Assembly: GCA_007116635.1 (NCBI GenBank)
Contig: SKIB01000020.1
Coordinates: 1-60,072, forward strand
DNA length: 60,072 nucleotides
Source of the DNA: Saccharospirillaceae bacterium
GTDB taxonomy: Bacteria; Pseudomonadota; Gammaproteobacteria; Pseudomonadales; Natronospirillaceae
Direction of reading: 5' to 3'
Below, one piece after another: positions 8,325-18,005 of this stretch. Position 1 is the stretch's first letter; each line of letters opens with the position of its first letter. The notes beneath the pieces are model-generated. The model worked only from the letters and a program-made list of their open reading frames with translations. It was not told the DNA's origin and made no database searches. The position numbers and the translations under genes are program-made.

Positions 8325-10856
8325 ATGCCCTTTTTTCCTGCTAGCCCTAATTGGCTCAAAACTCTGCTCTTTACCTGGGTTCGCCTAGAAACCAAGGTCA
8401 ATTTGCCCGACGAACTTAATGCTGAGCAGCTGGCGGATGTCGACCTCATTTACATTGTCGAAAATACCTCGCTTGCCGACCGTTTAGTGGTACGCCATCT
8501 TTGCCAACAGACCGATCTGCCTCAACAACTAAAACATCTAACCCAATTCGGCAACAGACTGCCCATTCTCAGCCTTGAGCAGCCGGTGCGCTTTCAGCAG
8601 CAACTTAAGCAGGTGCTGGAGCTGCAGCTAGCTCAGGAATCACCAAAGCCCCTAGCACTGGTACCCATCAGCGTGCACTGGGGACGCCGACCTAAAAAGA
8701 ATCCCGGCAGCTTTCTCAAAGCCGCCTTAACCGAGGCTTGGCAGCGCATGGGCAAGGTGCGCAAACTCTTTACAATTCTCTTTAATGGCCGTCATACCTA
8801 TGCAGAAATCAGCGCTCCCTTGATCATACAGCCTGAACAATCAGGACTGAGCAGTCCTGACCCCAGTTTGCCCCCACAGCTAACCCTGGCAGTGAAACAA
8901 GGCATGGCCAAGGGTGAGGAGAAGAGGCTAGACACCAGAGCACTGCGCAAGATTCATCGCGTTCTGCGTATGCACTATCGTTTGGTACGCACTCGACTGA
9001 TTGGTCCAGAGCTATCGCATCGCCACCTACTGATTGAGCAACTGCTGAAGTCCAAAGACGTGCAACAAGCCATCAACAATCAGGCCAATGCCCGTCAACA
9101 GCCTGGCTACCGAGTCGAAAAGCAGGCCAGAAAGTACTTCCAAGAAATCGCCGCCAATATGTCCTACCCTATGGTGCGGATGATGGATGTGATCCTGTCT
9201 TGGCTATGGAATCGCATCTATAACGGCATTAGGGTACACAATATCGAGCGTATTAAGGAACTGTCGCAAAACAGCACCCTGATCTATGTGCCTTGCCATC
9301 GCAGCCACATGGACTATCTGCTGATGAGCTACACCCTGTATTACAATGGCATGAACCTGCCGCACATCGCTGCCGGGGTCAATCTCAACATGCCCATAGT
9401 CGGCAGTGTGCTCAGACGCAGTGGGGCATTTTTCTTACGCCGCAGTTTTAAAGGCGACAAGCTCTACAGCGCGGTGTTCAACGAGTACCTGCGCGCCATG
9501 TTTGCCAAGGGATTTGCCATAGAGTACTACCTTGAAGGCGGACGCTCACGCACTGGCCGCATGCTGGACCCCAAAAGCGGCCTTCTGAGCATGACGGTGC
9601 GTAGCTTTTTAAATCATTCCAGCAGGCCCCTGACCTTTGTGCCGGTTTACATTGGCTATGAGCGTATCTTTGAGGAAAAAAGCTACCTCAGTGAACTACG
9701 CGGCCAAGCCAAGAGCAAAGAAAGCCTAGGCGGCCTGCTAGGCACCTTGAAACGGCTAAAGAACTATGGCCGAGCGCACCTGAACTTTGGCGAACCGCTG
9801 GATCTGCAGCAATTTTTACTGCAGCACTGCCCGGACTTACCCAAGCAGCAACCAGAAAGCAGTCAAACTTGGCTGGCTCCAGCGGTAGACAATCTTGCCA
9901 TCGAACTGGTTGAACGCATCAACTCTGCGGCCATTCTCACCCCCATCAATTTGCTAGCCTCGGTGCTCTTGGCCACCCCCAAACAAGCCATCACCGCTTT
10001 TGAGCTGGAACAGCAACTGAGTTTGATGGCCGAGTTACAAAAGCAAATTGCCTACAGCTCAACCAGTGTCAACATTGAGGGCCAACCTAGCGAATGGATT
10101 CAGTATGGCTTGGAGTTGAAGGCCATCGAGCAGATCAACCAAGGTCTAGGCCCGATCTACAGCCTGCTTCCAGAGCAAGCCATCCGCCTGTCTTACTACC
10201 GTAACAACAGCCTGCACCTCTTTGCCCTGCCCTCTTTGGTTGCCTGCCTGCTCTGCCAAGGCAAAGCACAAAGCCTAAGCCAAATCATCCGCCGTATTCG
10301 CGCGGCCTACCCCTTTGTTCGTAAGGAGTTATTTTTACCTTGGCAGGTCGATCAACTTGAGCAGTTGGTGCCAAACATACTGGACTTCCTCACTCAGCAG
10401 GGGCTGATTGAACATCAACAGCATCTGTACTACGCGGTGGATGAAAGCTCCTTTGGTAATCGCTCGCTCTGGTTAATAGCACAGCTGATGATGCCCACTC
10501 TGGAGCGCTATTACCTAACCCTGGCCATTTTATCGCACAGCGGTTCAGGCCAATTAACAGCCGGTGATCTGGAGCACCTCAGCCAATTGGTGGCCGAACG
10601 CTTAGCCATTCTTAGCGGCCTGAACGCACCAGAATACTTCGACCGTAATTTATTTAAGAAGTTCATTCAGGTCTTGCGCCAGGAGCAGCTGATTAACACC
10701 AATAATCAAGGACGCCTAGAGCATGACCAGCGTATCGATGAGATGATGGCCACGGCCAATGATGTGCTGCGCCGCACCATTCGCCAAACCATCTTGCAGG
10801 TGGCGCATCTGTCCAAGCAGGAGTTGCAGCAGCAGATTAATGAATTGGCCGATTAA
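8325..10856 (+). CDS. plsB: Glycerol-3-phosphate 1-O-acyltransferase
   Basis: 843 residues, slightly longer than E. coli PlsB (807). It acylates sn-glycerol 3-phosphate at position 1 at the inner membrane, the first step of phospholipid synthesis. The acyltransferase motifs are all present: CHRSHMDYLL with the HX4D pair at about 326-331, GAFFLRRSF, EGGRSRTGRM at about 405, and TFVPVYIGYERI. The N-terminal PNWLKTLLFTWVR and the long C-terminal helical part fit the PlsB type rather than PlsY/PlsC. It is monocistronic, after a terminator and convergent with rsmJ. Confidence 0.97.
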   Translation: MPFFPASPNWLKTLLFTWVRLETKVNLPDELNAEQLADVDLIYIVENTSLADRLVVRHLCQQTDLPQQLKHLTQFGNRLPILSLEQPVRFQQQLKQVLELQLAQESPKPLALVPISVHWGRRPKKNPGSFLKAALTEAWQRMGKVRKLFTILFNGRHTYAEISAPLIIQPEQSGLSSPDPSLPPQLTLAVKQGMAKGEEKRLDTRALRKIHRVLRMHYRLVRTRLIGPELSHRHLLIEQLLKSKDVQQAINNQANARQQPGYRVEKQARKYFQEIAANMSYPMVRMMDVILSWLWNRIYNGIRVHNIERIKELSQNSTLIYVPCHRSHMDYLLMSYTLYYNGMNLPHIAAGVNLNMPIVGSVLRRSGAFFLRRSFKGDKLYSAVFNEYLRAMFAKGFAIEYYLEGGRSRTGRMLDPKSGLLSMTVRSFLNHSSRPLTFVPVYIGYERIFEEKSYLSELRGQAKSKESLGGLLGTLKRLKNYGRAHLNFGEPLDLQQFLLQHCPDLPKQQPESSQTWLAPAVDNLAIELVERINSAAILTPINLLASVLLATPKQAITAFELEQQLSLMAELQKQIAYSSTSVNIEGQPSEWIQYGLELKAIEQINQGLGPIYSLLPEQAIRLSYYRNNSLHLFALPSLVACLLCQGKAQSLSQIIRRIRAAYPFVRKELFLPWQVDQLEQLVPNILDFLTQQGLIEHQQHLYYAVDESSFGNRSLWLIAQLMMPTLERYYLTLAILSHSGSGQLTAGDLEHLSQLVAERLAILSGLNAPEYFDRNLFKKFIQVLRQEQLINTNNQGRLEHDQRIDEMMATANDVLRRTIRQTILQVAHLSKQELQQQINELAD

Positions 10857-10909
10857 GGAACAGTCATTGGCCATGAAATCAGCTAGCCAGCTTGCGCAGC
10901 ACCAAGAAC

Positions 10910-11566
10910 TCAGCCACCTAGCTTGCGCAGAGCGTAAACATCAAAGCGCCCGGCCTTGCCTTTTAGGCTGTAGCTGGGCTCTTGGTCGTTGAGAAAGGGC
11001 GCCAAGGCTGGACGCTTGACCACCACGCGGGCCGCACCCGAGGCCAGAGCCCGAGGCAATAACAGATGACTGTCGTCAGGACTTTGCGCCAACAACTGAT
11101 GCAGGATTTGCATGTCTTTTTTGACCAGAGCCGATTTGTCACGCGAGGGAAACATGGGGTCAAGATAGACCACATCGGCTGGCCAGTCGGGCCAGGACTG
11201 CAACACATCCTGAGTCTGTAATTGCATGCGGTCAAACAAGGGATCGCCACTGGCCTTTGCTCGGCTTAGGGCATCTTGCAGCAAGGCTTGCAACCAAGGA
11301 TGGCGCTCACAGAGCATCAGCTCGGCCCCCAAACCGGCCAAGACAAAGGCATCTCGACCCAGGCCTGCAGTGCAATCCAAAATGCGCAACCGGCCATGCT
11401 GATGCAGACCACAGGCCTTGGCTAAGTCCTGTTGCTTGCCTCCTCCATACTGACGGCGATGCGCCAGCTTACCGGCCAAAAAGTCAATGTAGAGCGGCTT
11501 AAAGGAGGGATTAGGGCTGACTAAGGCCAGAGCAAAGGGAGGTTGATTTAGCTGTTGTAATTGCAC
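10910..11566 (-). CDS. rsmJ: 16S rRNA (guanine1516-N2)-methyltransferase
   Basis: 218 residues starting at GTG 11566, directly after the stop of the upstream small gene (TGAGTG). It methylates G1516 of 16S rRNA using SAM. Visible signatures are AHRRQYGGGKQQDLAKA, the SAM-binding DCTAGLGRDAFVLAGLGA and the catalytic DPMFPSRDKSALVKK. The N-terminus is about 30 residues shorter than in E. coli RsmJ, but the missing part is the variable region. The DNA just beyond the stop repeats the last codons imperfectly (period 31 bp). Confidence 0.93.
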   Translation of the reverse strand: MQLQQLNQPPFALALVSPNPSFKPLYIDFLAGKLAHRRQYGGGKQQDLAKACGLHQHGRLRILDCTAGLGRDAFVLAGLGAELMLCERHPWLQALLQDALSRAKASGDPLFDRMQLQTQDVLQSWPDWPADVVYLDPMFPSRDKSALVKKDMQILHQLLAQSPDDSHLLLPRALASGAARVVVKRPALAPFLNDQEPSYSLKGKAGRFDVYALRKLGG

Positions 11567-11794
11567 TCAGACATACTCATGAATGCCTAGCCAAGCACTG
11601 GCTGAGGCCTGATTGGCAAAGCGCTCGGTTTGCTCATAAGCGGCAACGGCGGCCTCATTGCCTGAACGCAAACGCCAGTTGGGCCGGTCATCCACAGGCT
11701 CGGCTGGCGCAAAGCTGGCACTGAACTGCCCCTGAGCACCCTTTTTCGGGGTCAACATCTTAGCCGGTATACGACCAAAACCTTCGAGCCTCAT
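11567..11794 (-). CDS. Small hypothetical protein upstream of rsmJ
   Basis: 75 residues. The composition is mixed, without membrane segments; the centre (PAEPVDDRPNWR) looks disordered and the last 30 residues could form helix (NEAAVAAYEQTERFANQASA) ending GIHEYV. Its stop abuts the rsmJ start with no gap, so the two are probably translated from one message. I do not recognise a family. The tight coupling and sensible frame argue that it is real, but the evidence is moderate. Confidence 0.5.
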   Translation of the reverse strand: MRLEGFGRIPAKMLTPKKGAQGQFSASFAPAEPVDDRPNWRLRSGNEAAVAAYEQTERFANQASASAWLGIHEYV

Positions 11795-11889
11795 GGGTTA
11801 CACCTCATTCACTGAACCAAAGACAACAGGCATTGAATCTAATGGGATCAAGCCCTATGAATAGTTTAGCTCAGATTGAGCCAAGAAGC

Positions 11890-13195
<1,306 letters not shown>

Positions 13196-13250
13196 CTACT
13201 GTCTCCAAGTCAAATCAAAAGGCCAAAGGTCGCTTAAGATACCGCAAAGC

Positions 13251-13263
13251 GCCCTATTAGGGC
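13251..13263. promoter_or_regulatory. Perfect 13-bp palindrome upstream of adk
   Basis: GCCCTA-T-TAGGGC in the 195-bp divergent region between adk (minus) and thiG (plus). It could be an operator for either gene; no regulator can be named. No TPP riboswitch motifs were seen in this region. Confidence 0.3.
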
Positions 13264-13387
13264 AACCAAGGGCCAGTCATGGCGACACAAGTTCTGATGC
13301 AGAACAAGGCTTGAGCCTGTGGCTATGGCCTAAGTAACTGGCAAAGGCCATACTGCCAGCCTTATTAAAACCTCAAAAGGACTCAGC

Positions 13388-14167
13388 ATGTTTTGCATCG
13401 GCGATGAACAGTTTGAGCAGCCCTTAATCATGGGCACCGGCAAGTTTGCCAGCGAGTCACAAATGCTGGCCGCCTTGCAGGCCAGTGGCTGCGAAATGGC
13501 GACTCTGGCCATCAAGCGCCTGCAGCCGCAGCATCCACAAAGCAACCTTGCCGCCAGCCTGCAAGCCGCTGGCATTCGTCTGCTGCCTAACACATCTGGC
13601 GCACGCACCGCTAGCGAGGCGGTCGACATTGCCCTGATCGCCCGTGACCTGCTGGATTGCTCACGCATCAAGCTGGAAATCCATCCAGACAGTCGCTACC
13701 TGTTACCCGATCCGCGCGCCACACTCGAGGCAGCCGAACGGCTGGTCAAGCTTGGTTTTCAGGTCTACCCCTACTGCAGCCCCGACCCCATGCTTTGCTG
13801 GCAATTGCAAGAATTAGGCTGCGCTGCTGTGATGCCGCTGGCCAGCCCCATTGGCAGCAACCAAGGCATTGGCAGCCCTGGCTTACTGACCATCATCATC
13901 GAACAGGCCAGAGTGCCAGTGATTGTGGATGCCGGGCTAGGCTCCCCTGCCGATGCTTGCCTAGCCCTGCAAATGGGTGCCACAGCGGTGATGGTGAACA
14001 GCGCCATCAGTGGCAGCAGCGATCCGGTGCGCATGGCCAAGGCCTTTGCTCTGGCTTGCCAAGCTGGGGTCGAGGGGCGAAGTGCTGGTCTTGCCAGCCC
14101 TAGCAGTCAGGCTCAGGCCAGCAGCCCAATCGAACCGGTACTGTCGCAATTATTGGCCGCGCTTTGA
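13388..14167 (+). CDS. thiG: Thiazole synthase ThiG
   Basis: 259 residues. It makes the thiazole phosphate moiety of thiamin from 1-deoxyxylulose 5-phosphate, dehydroglycine and ThiS thiocarboxylate. Strong site AAGGA 6 nt before ATG. Visible motifs are IMGTGKF, NTSGARTASEAV, the KLEIHPD stretch with the Schiff-base Lys, the PIGSNQGIGSP phosphate loop and VIVDAGLGSPADACLALQMGA. It is followed 43 nt later by thiH. The usual partners thiS, thiF, thiC and thiE are not in this window. Confidence 0.96.
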   Translation: MFCIGDEQFEQPLIMGTGKFASESQMLAALQASGCEMATLAIKRLQPQHPQSNLAASLQAAGIRLLPNTSGARTASEAVDIALIARDLLDCSRIKLEIHPDSRYLLPDPRATLEAAERLVKLGFQVYPYCSPDPMLCWQLQELGCAAVMPLASPIGSNQGIGSPGLLTIIIEQARVPVIVDAGLGSPADACLALQMGATAVMVNSAISGSSDPVRMAKAFALACQAGVEGRSAGLASPSSQAQASSPIEPVLSQLLAAL

Positions 14168-14210
14168 TCCAGGCGACTCTTTTTTACTCTTTACTGACCA
14201 AGGAAGCCAA

Positions 14211-15314
14211 ATGAGCTTTGTCGAACTCTGGCAGCAACAGGCTTGGCTGCAGCAACCCTGGGATTTCCATCAGATCCCAAAGGCCAGTCGCCAACAATGG
14301 CCCAAGGAAGTGCAACAACTCTGGCACCTGCTCCAGCCATGGTCTGAGATCGAACTGCTGCACTATCTGGCTCAAAGCGAACAGCTGACGCGGCAGCGCT
14401 TTGGTTTGGTGCGCAGTCTGTATACCCCACTCTATCTTAGTAATCACTGCGTTAATGATTGCCAGTATTGTGGCTTTGCCAGCCGCCACAGGCACTTGCC
14501 TCGCTTAGCCTTGACCCTGGATCAGGCCGAACAACAGGCTCTGGCATTGGCCCAGCAAGGATTTGGCCATTTGCTCTTGGTTGCTGCTGAGCACCCCAAA
14601 TTTGCCGATGCAGGCTATTATCAAGCTCTGGTTACCAGACTAAGGCCAAATTTCTGCCACCTGGCGCTGGAAGCTCAGTTGCTCCGCCTAGCGGATTATC
14701 AAGTCTTGCGCCTACAAGGGCTGGATTCGGTACTCTTCTACCAAGAAACCTACCAGCGGGCGCCCTACCAGCTCATGCACCCACGCGGCCCCAAGAGCAA
14801 ACTTCATGACCGCCTAAACGGGCCGCAGTCCATGGCTCAGGCCGGCATTGAACGCATTGGCCTTGGCATTTTATTGGGTATGGCCGATTGGCGACTGGAC
14901 GCCCTGGCCCTTGGTTTACACCTTTGTTTTTTACAGCAGCGGCAGCCTTACAGTCGTTATAGCCTGTCACTGCCGCGCTTTTGCGCCGCTGAAGGCAGTC
15001 AGGCCCAGTATTTGCTCAGTGATCATCACTTTGTGCAACTCAACTGCGCCCTTAGGCTGTGTTTCCCCTGGGTTGAGATTAACCTGTCCACCCGCGAGCG
15101 CCCTGCCATGCGCCAACTACTGGCCAAAACCACAGCCACCCACCTGAGTGCTGCCTCCTGCACCGCACCCGTCAGCGGCGAACAGCAAGGCAGCGAGCAG
15201 TTCAGTACTCAGGATCAGCGCAGCCTAGCCGAGGTCAGCCAAGCCCTTGCCATGATTGGGTTAGAGAGTCTGTGCCACGAGGGGCAAGCGCGCCTGGGTC
15301 GAGATCAACTCTAG
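14211..15314 (+). CDS. thiH: 2-iminoacetate (dehydroglycine) synthase ThiH
   Basis: 367 residues from ATG 14211, preceded by AAGGA; the longer frame upstream lies inside thiG and is not family-like. A radical SAM enzyme that cleaves tyrosine to dehydroglycine and p-cresol for thiazole synthesis. The cluster-binding NHCVNDCQYCGFA (CX3CX2C) is at about residues 81-88. GIERIGLGILLGMADWRLD and the SLPRF segment are family features. Its position downstream of thiG supports one operon. Presence of ThiH rather than ThiO implies the anaerobic-type, tyrosine-dependent route. Confidence 0.96.
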   Translation: MSFVELWQQQAWLQQPWDFHQIPKASRQQWPKEVQQLWHLLQPWSEIELLHYLAQSEQLTRQRFGLVRSLYTPLYLSNHCVNDCQYCGFASRHRHLPRLALTLDQAEQQALALAQQGFGHLLLVAAEHPKFADAGYYQALVTRLRPNFCHLALEAQLLRLADYQVLRLQGLDSVLFYQETYQRAPYQLMHPRGPKSKLHDRLNGPQSMAQAGIERIGLGILLGMADWRLDALALGLHLCFLQQRQPYSRYSLSLPRFCAAEGSQAQYLLSDHHFVQLNCALRLCFPWVEINLSTRERPAMRQLLAKTTATHLSAASCTAPVSGEQQGSEQFSTQDQRSLAEVSQALAMIGLESLCHEGQARLGRDQL

Positions 15315-15447
15315 ATGGTCTGGGTAAGGGGTTGCTTTGGCTTGGGTTTGTTTTCCCTGAACTTAGGGACTACACTGAAACAGCAGATCATTCATTTAGC
15401 GCAGCATCAATCCAACCCTAGTGCACCCATCGCAAGAGAGCAAGGCA

Positions 15448-16212
15448 GTGAATCAAGTTCAAATCATCGTTTTAGCACTAATCGCCCTTGGCCTTGTGAT
15501 CCTTGGCATTGCTGCCCAGCAAGCATTGGCGCGCATGCGCAAGCAAAAACAAGAAAAAGTGCAGCAGTTGCAGCTGCGCAACCGCAATTTACAGTCCGTG
15601 TTACAGATTGTGCCACAAGAGCTGATGAGTAAAACCCTTAAGCAGTTCATTCTATCAAGCATGCAAGCCAACATTGACGAGGCCCTAAGCCTTAAGCCGG
15701 AGCAAACTCAGTTCTGGCAAGACCAAACCCTTGAACTGCAAGAGTTACAGAAAGCCCCAGCTAATCAAAGCAAAATAGACAGTGTGGAAAAGGCCAATAC
15801 CATTCGCCACGGCCTAAAATCCTTACAACAGGAAGTAAAACTGAGCCACAAAGATAAACGTCTAGACAATAAACAGGGCAAGGATTTATTGGTGGAGGTT
15901 GAGCTGAAAATGCTAATGGCCGCTGGGCATTTTTATCGTTTAATGGCCGAACGCTCCTTCCAAGCCACGGACTACAAAAACGCCTATGCTGCCTGTCAAA
16001 AGCTGCTTGATACCTACCAAAAGAGCAAACACAAAGATCAATTGCAAACTGAAATCCTAAAGGCCAAGGGCCTGCTAAAAAACATTCATAACGCTTGGTT
16101 AGGGGAGCGCCAGGAAAAAGACAAGGCCGATGCCGAGGTATTAGCTTCTCGAATGTTGGAATGGGAAAAAGATCAGGACAGCTGGAAAAAATCTCAGCTC
16201 TATGACGACTGA
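15448..16212 (+). CDS. Membrane-anchored coiled-coil protein of unknown function
   Basis: 254 residues from GTG 15448 (an AAGG lies just upstream; an earlier GTG at 15421 has no site). One N-terminal transmembrane helix (IIVLALIALGLVILGIAAQQ) is followed by a basic, Gln/Lys-rich, almost entirely helical soluble part, with a TPR-like stretch AAGHFYRLMAERSFQATDYK. It is probably anchored in the inner membrane with the bulk in the cytoplasm. No family recognised. It has no operon partner: 133 bp separate it from thiH and 189 bp from alaA. Confidence 0.7.
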   Translation: MNQVQIIVLALIALGLVILGIAAQQALARMRKQKQEKVQQLQLRNRNLQSVLQIVPQELMSKTLKQFILSSMQANIDEALSLKPEQTQFWQDQTLELQELQKAPANQSKIDSVEKANTIRHGLKSLQQEVKLSHKDKRLDNKQGKDLLVEVELKMLMAAGHFYRLMAERSFQATDYKNAYAACQKLLDTYQKSKHKDQLQTEILKAKGLLKNIHNAWLGERQEKDKADAEVLASRMLEWEKDQDSWKKSQLYDD

Positions 16213-16401
16213 GCAACATCTAGGCCCCACTCAATGCACCATTCATTAAAAAACACTAAAATTCTGGCGTGAATTCACTGCCAAGGCCTAACAACTAAGC
16301 CAATTTTTCTCTTACCACCCGCATTGGCCATTCCACTATGGCATGGCCTCGTTTATGATGATGTCCCATTTTTAATACTAGCTCGCAAATGAGGCATCTC
16401 C

Positions 16402-17622
16402 ATGACGGAAATCCGCAAATCCAGTAAACTCGCCAATGTGTTTTATGATATCCGTGGGCCTGTGCTGGAAGCGGCGCAACGCTTGGAAGACGAAGGCCAC
16501 CGCATTCTCAAACTGAACATTGGCAACACCGCACCCTTTGGCCTGAATGCGCCCGATGAAATCATCACCGATGTGATCCGTAACCTGTCCTCTGCCGAAG
16601 GCTATTCCAGCTCCAAGGGCATCTACAGTGCACGCAAAGCCGTGATGCAATACTATCAGCAAAAGCGCGTGCGTGGCGTGGATGTTGAGGACATATACCT
16701 TGGCAATGGGGTATCGGAACTCATTACTCTGGCCACCCAAGCCCTGCTTAATTTGGGCGATGAAGTCCTAGTGCCTGCACCGGACTACCCGCTCTGGACA
16801 GGGGCCATTACTTTGGCAGGTGGCACTCCTGTGCACTACCGCTGCGACGAACAGCAGGACTGGTATCCGGATTTAGACGACATTCGCAGCAAGATCAGCA
16901 GCCGTACCAAGGCTATGGTCATCATCAATCCTAACAACCCCACGGGTGCGGTTTATCCTGAGTCCGTGATCAAAGAATTGATTGAGATTGCTCGCAGTCA
17001 TAATCTGGTGATCTTCTCAGACGAAATTTACGACAAAATTCTCTACGATCAGCACAGCCACACACCGACCGCTGCACTCTGTGAAGACATTCTGGTACTG
17101 ACCTTCAATGGCCTGTCCAAGGCCTACCGCCTACCCGGCTTCCGTTCTGGCTGGGTCATGGTTTCTGGCCCTAAATACCGTGCCAAGGATTTCATTAGCG
17201 GTCTGAACATGCTGTCGAACATGAGGCTGTGCTGTAATGTGCCTGGACAGCTGGCCATTCAAACCGCTTTGGGTGGCTATCAGTCGATCAATGACCTGAT
17301 CCTGCCCACTGGCCGCCTCGGCTTGCAGCGTGACATTGCTTACAACATGATCAACGACATCCCAGGCCTGTCCAGCACCAAGCCTGGCGGTGCCATGTAT
17401 CTGTTTGTCAAAATGGACACTAAAAAATTCAATGTCCACAACGACGAACAGATGGTGCTCGATCTGTTGCAGCAAGAGAAAATCCTGCTAGTACATGGCC
17501 GCGCCTTCAACTGGCCAGAAGCCGACCACTTCCGCGTGGTGTTCCTGCCCGACCCAGAAAGCCTGCAAGAAGCCATCAGCCGCATGGCGCGCTTCTTTAG
17601 CAGCTATCGCCAGCTGGCATGA
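16402..17622 (+). CDS. alaA: Alanine aminotransferase AlaA
   Basis: 406 residues, same length class as E. coli AlaA (YfbQ). A PLP-dependent enzyme making alanine from pyruvate and glutamate. Motifs in order: RILKLNIGNTAPFG, GVSELITLATQALL, NPNNPTGAVY, SDEIYDKILYD and NGLSKAYRLPGFRSGW, with the PLP-binding Lys at about 240. GAGG lies 8 nt upstream of the ATG. TAATAC at about 16373-16378 may be the -10. Its stop overlaps the next gene by 4 nt. Confidence 0.96.
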   Translation: MTEIRKSSKLANVFYDIRGPVLEAAQRLEDEGHRILKLNIGNTAPFGLNAPDEIITDVIRNLSSAEGYSSSKGIYSARKAVMQYYQQKRVRGVDVEDIYLGNGVSELITLATQALLNLGDEVLVPAPDYPLWTGAITLAGGTPVHYRCDEQQDWYPDLDDIRSKISSRTKAMVIINPNNPTGAVYPESVIKELIEIARSHNLVIFSDEIYDKILYDQHSHTPTAALCEDILVLTFNGLSKAYRLPGFRSGWVMVSGPKYRAKDFISGLNMLSNMRLCCNVPGQLAIQTALGGYQSINDLILPTGRLGLQRDIAYNMINDIPGLSSTKPGGAMYLFVKMDTKKFNVHNDEQMVLDLLQQEKILLVHGRAFNWPEADHFRVVFLPDPESLQEAISRMARFFSSYRQLA

Positions 17623-18005
17623 CCCCTATCCAAGCCTTCTTTTATGACCAGAGTGCGATTTTGCATCGCCTCTGGCAGAGCTTCCCAAGACCCTGTTCAC
17701 TCTGGGTGGTCGACTTCGTTGGTCAACTTGAGTTGGATGAGTATGGTCTACAAGCCGACCGCCACCTGCGCTGCCTGGCCTGTATGCAATGGTTGGCCGC
17801 AGAAGGCTGGATTCGCTTTCACGACATCGAGCGTGAGCTGGGCGTCAATCAGGCAGTTTTGAGCCAGCAGGCTCTACAAGCTCTGCTCAAGCCAGTGGGT
17901 GAAATCAGCCTGATTCAGGCCATCAGCCAACAATTGGCCGAACCCGTCAGCCAGCAAAGCTTGGGCGAATTACAAAATCTCTGTATGCAAATGATGCAAA
18001 ACTAG
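17619..18005 (+). CDS. Small hypothetical protein coupled to alaA
   Basis: 128 residues, starting in an ATGA overlap with alaA, so it is probably translated by re-initiation. It looks soluble and mostly helical; the segment MQWLAAEGWIRFHDIERELG resembles a winged-helix fold in character but I cannot assign one. The stop codon shares the palindrome CTAG (18002-18005) with the stop of convergent pdxB. No family recognised. Confidence 0.7.
   Translation: MTPIQAFFYDQSAILHRLWQSFPRPCSLWVVDFVGQLELDEYGLQADRHLRCLACMQWLAAEGWIRFHDIERELGVNQAVLSQQALQALLKPVGEISLIQAISQQLAEPVSQQSLGELQNLCMQMMQN

Noticed and set aside
14010-14210. N-terminal extension of thiH into thiG
   Set aside because: The extension is an out-of-frame reading of thiG; the ATG at 14211 has a good ribosome binding site and the expected protein start.
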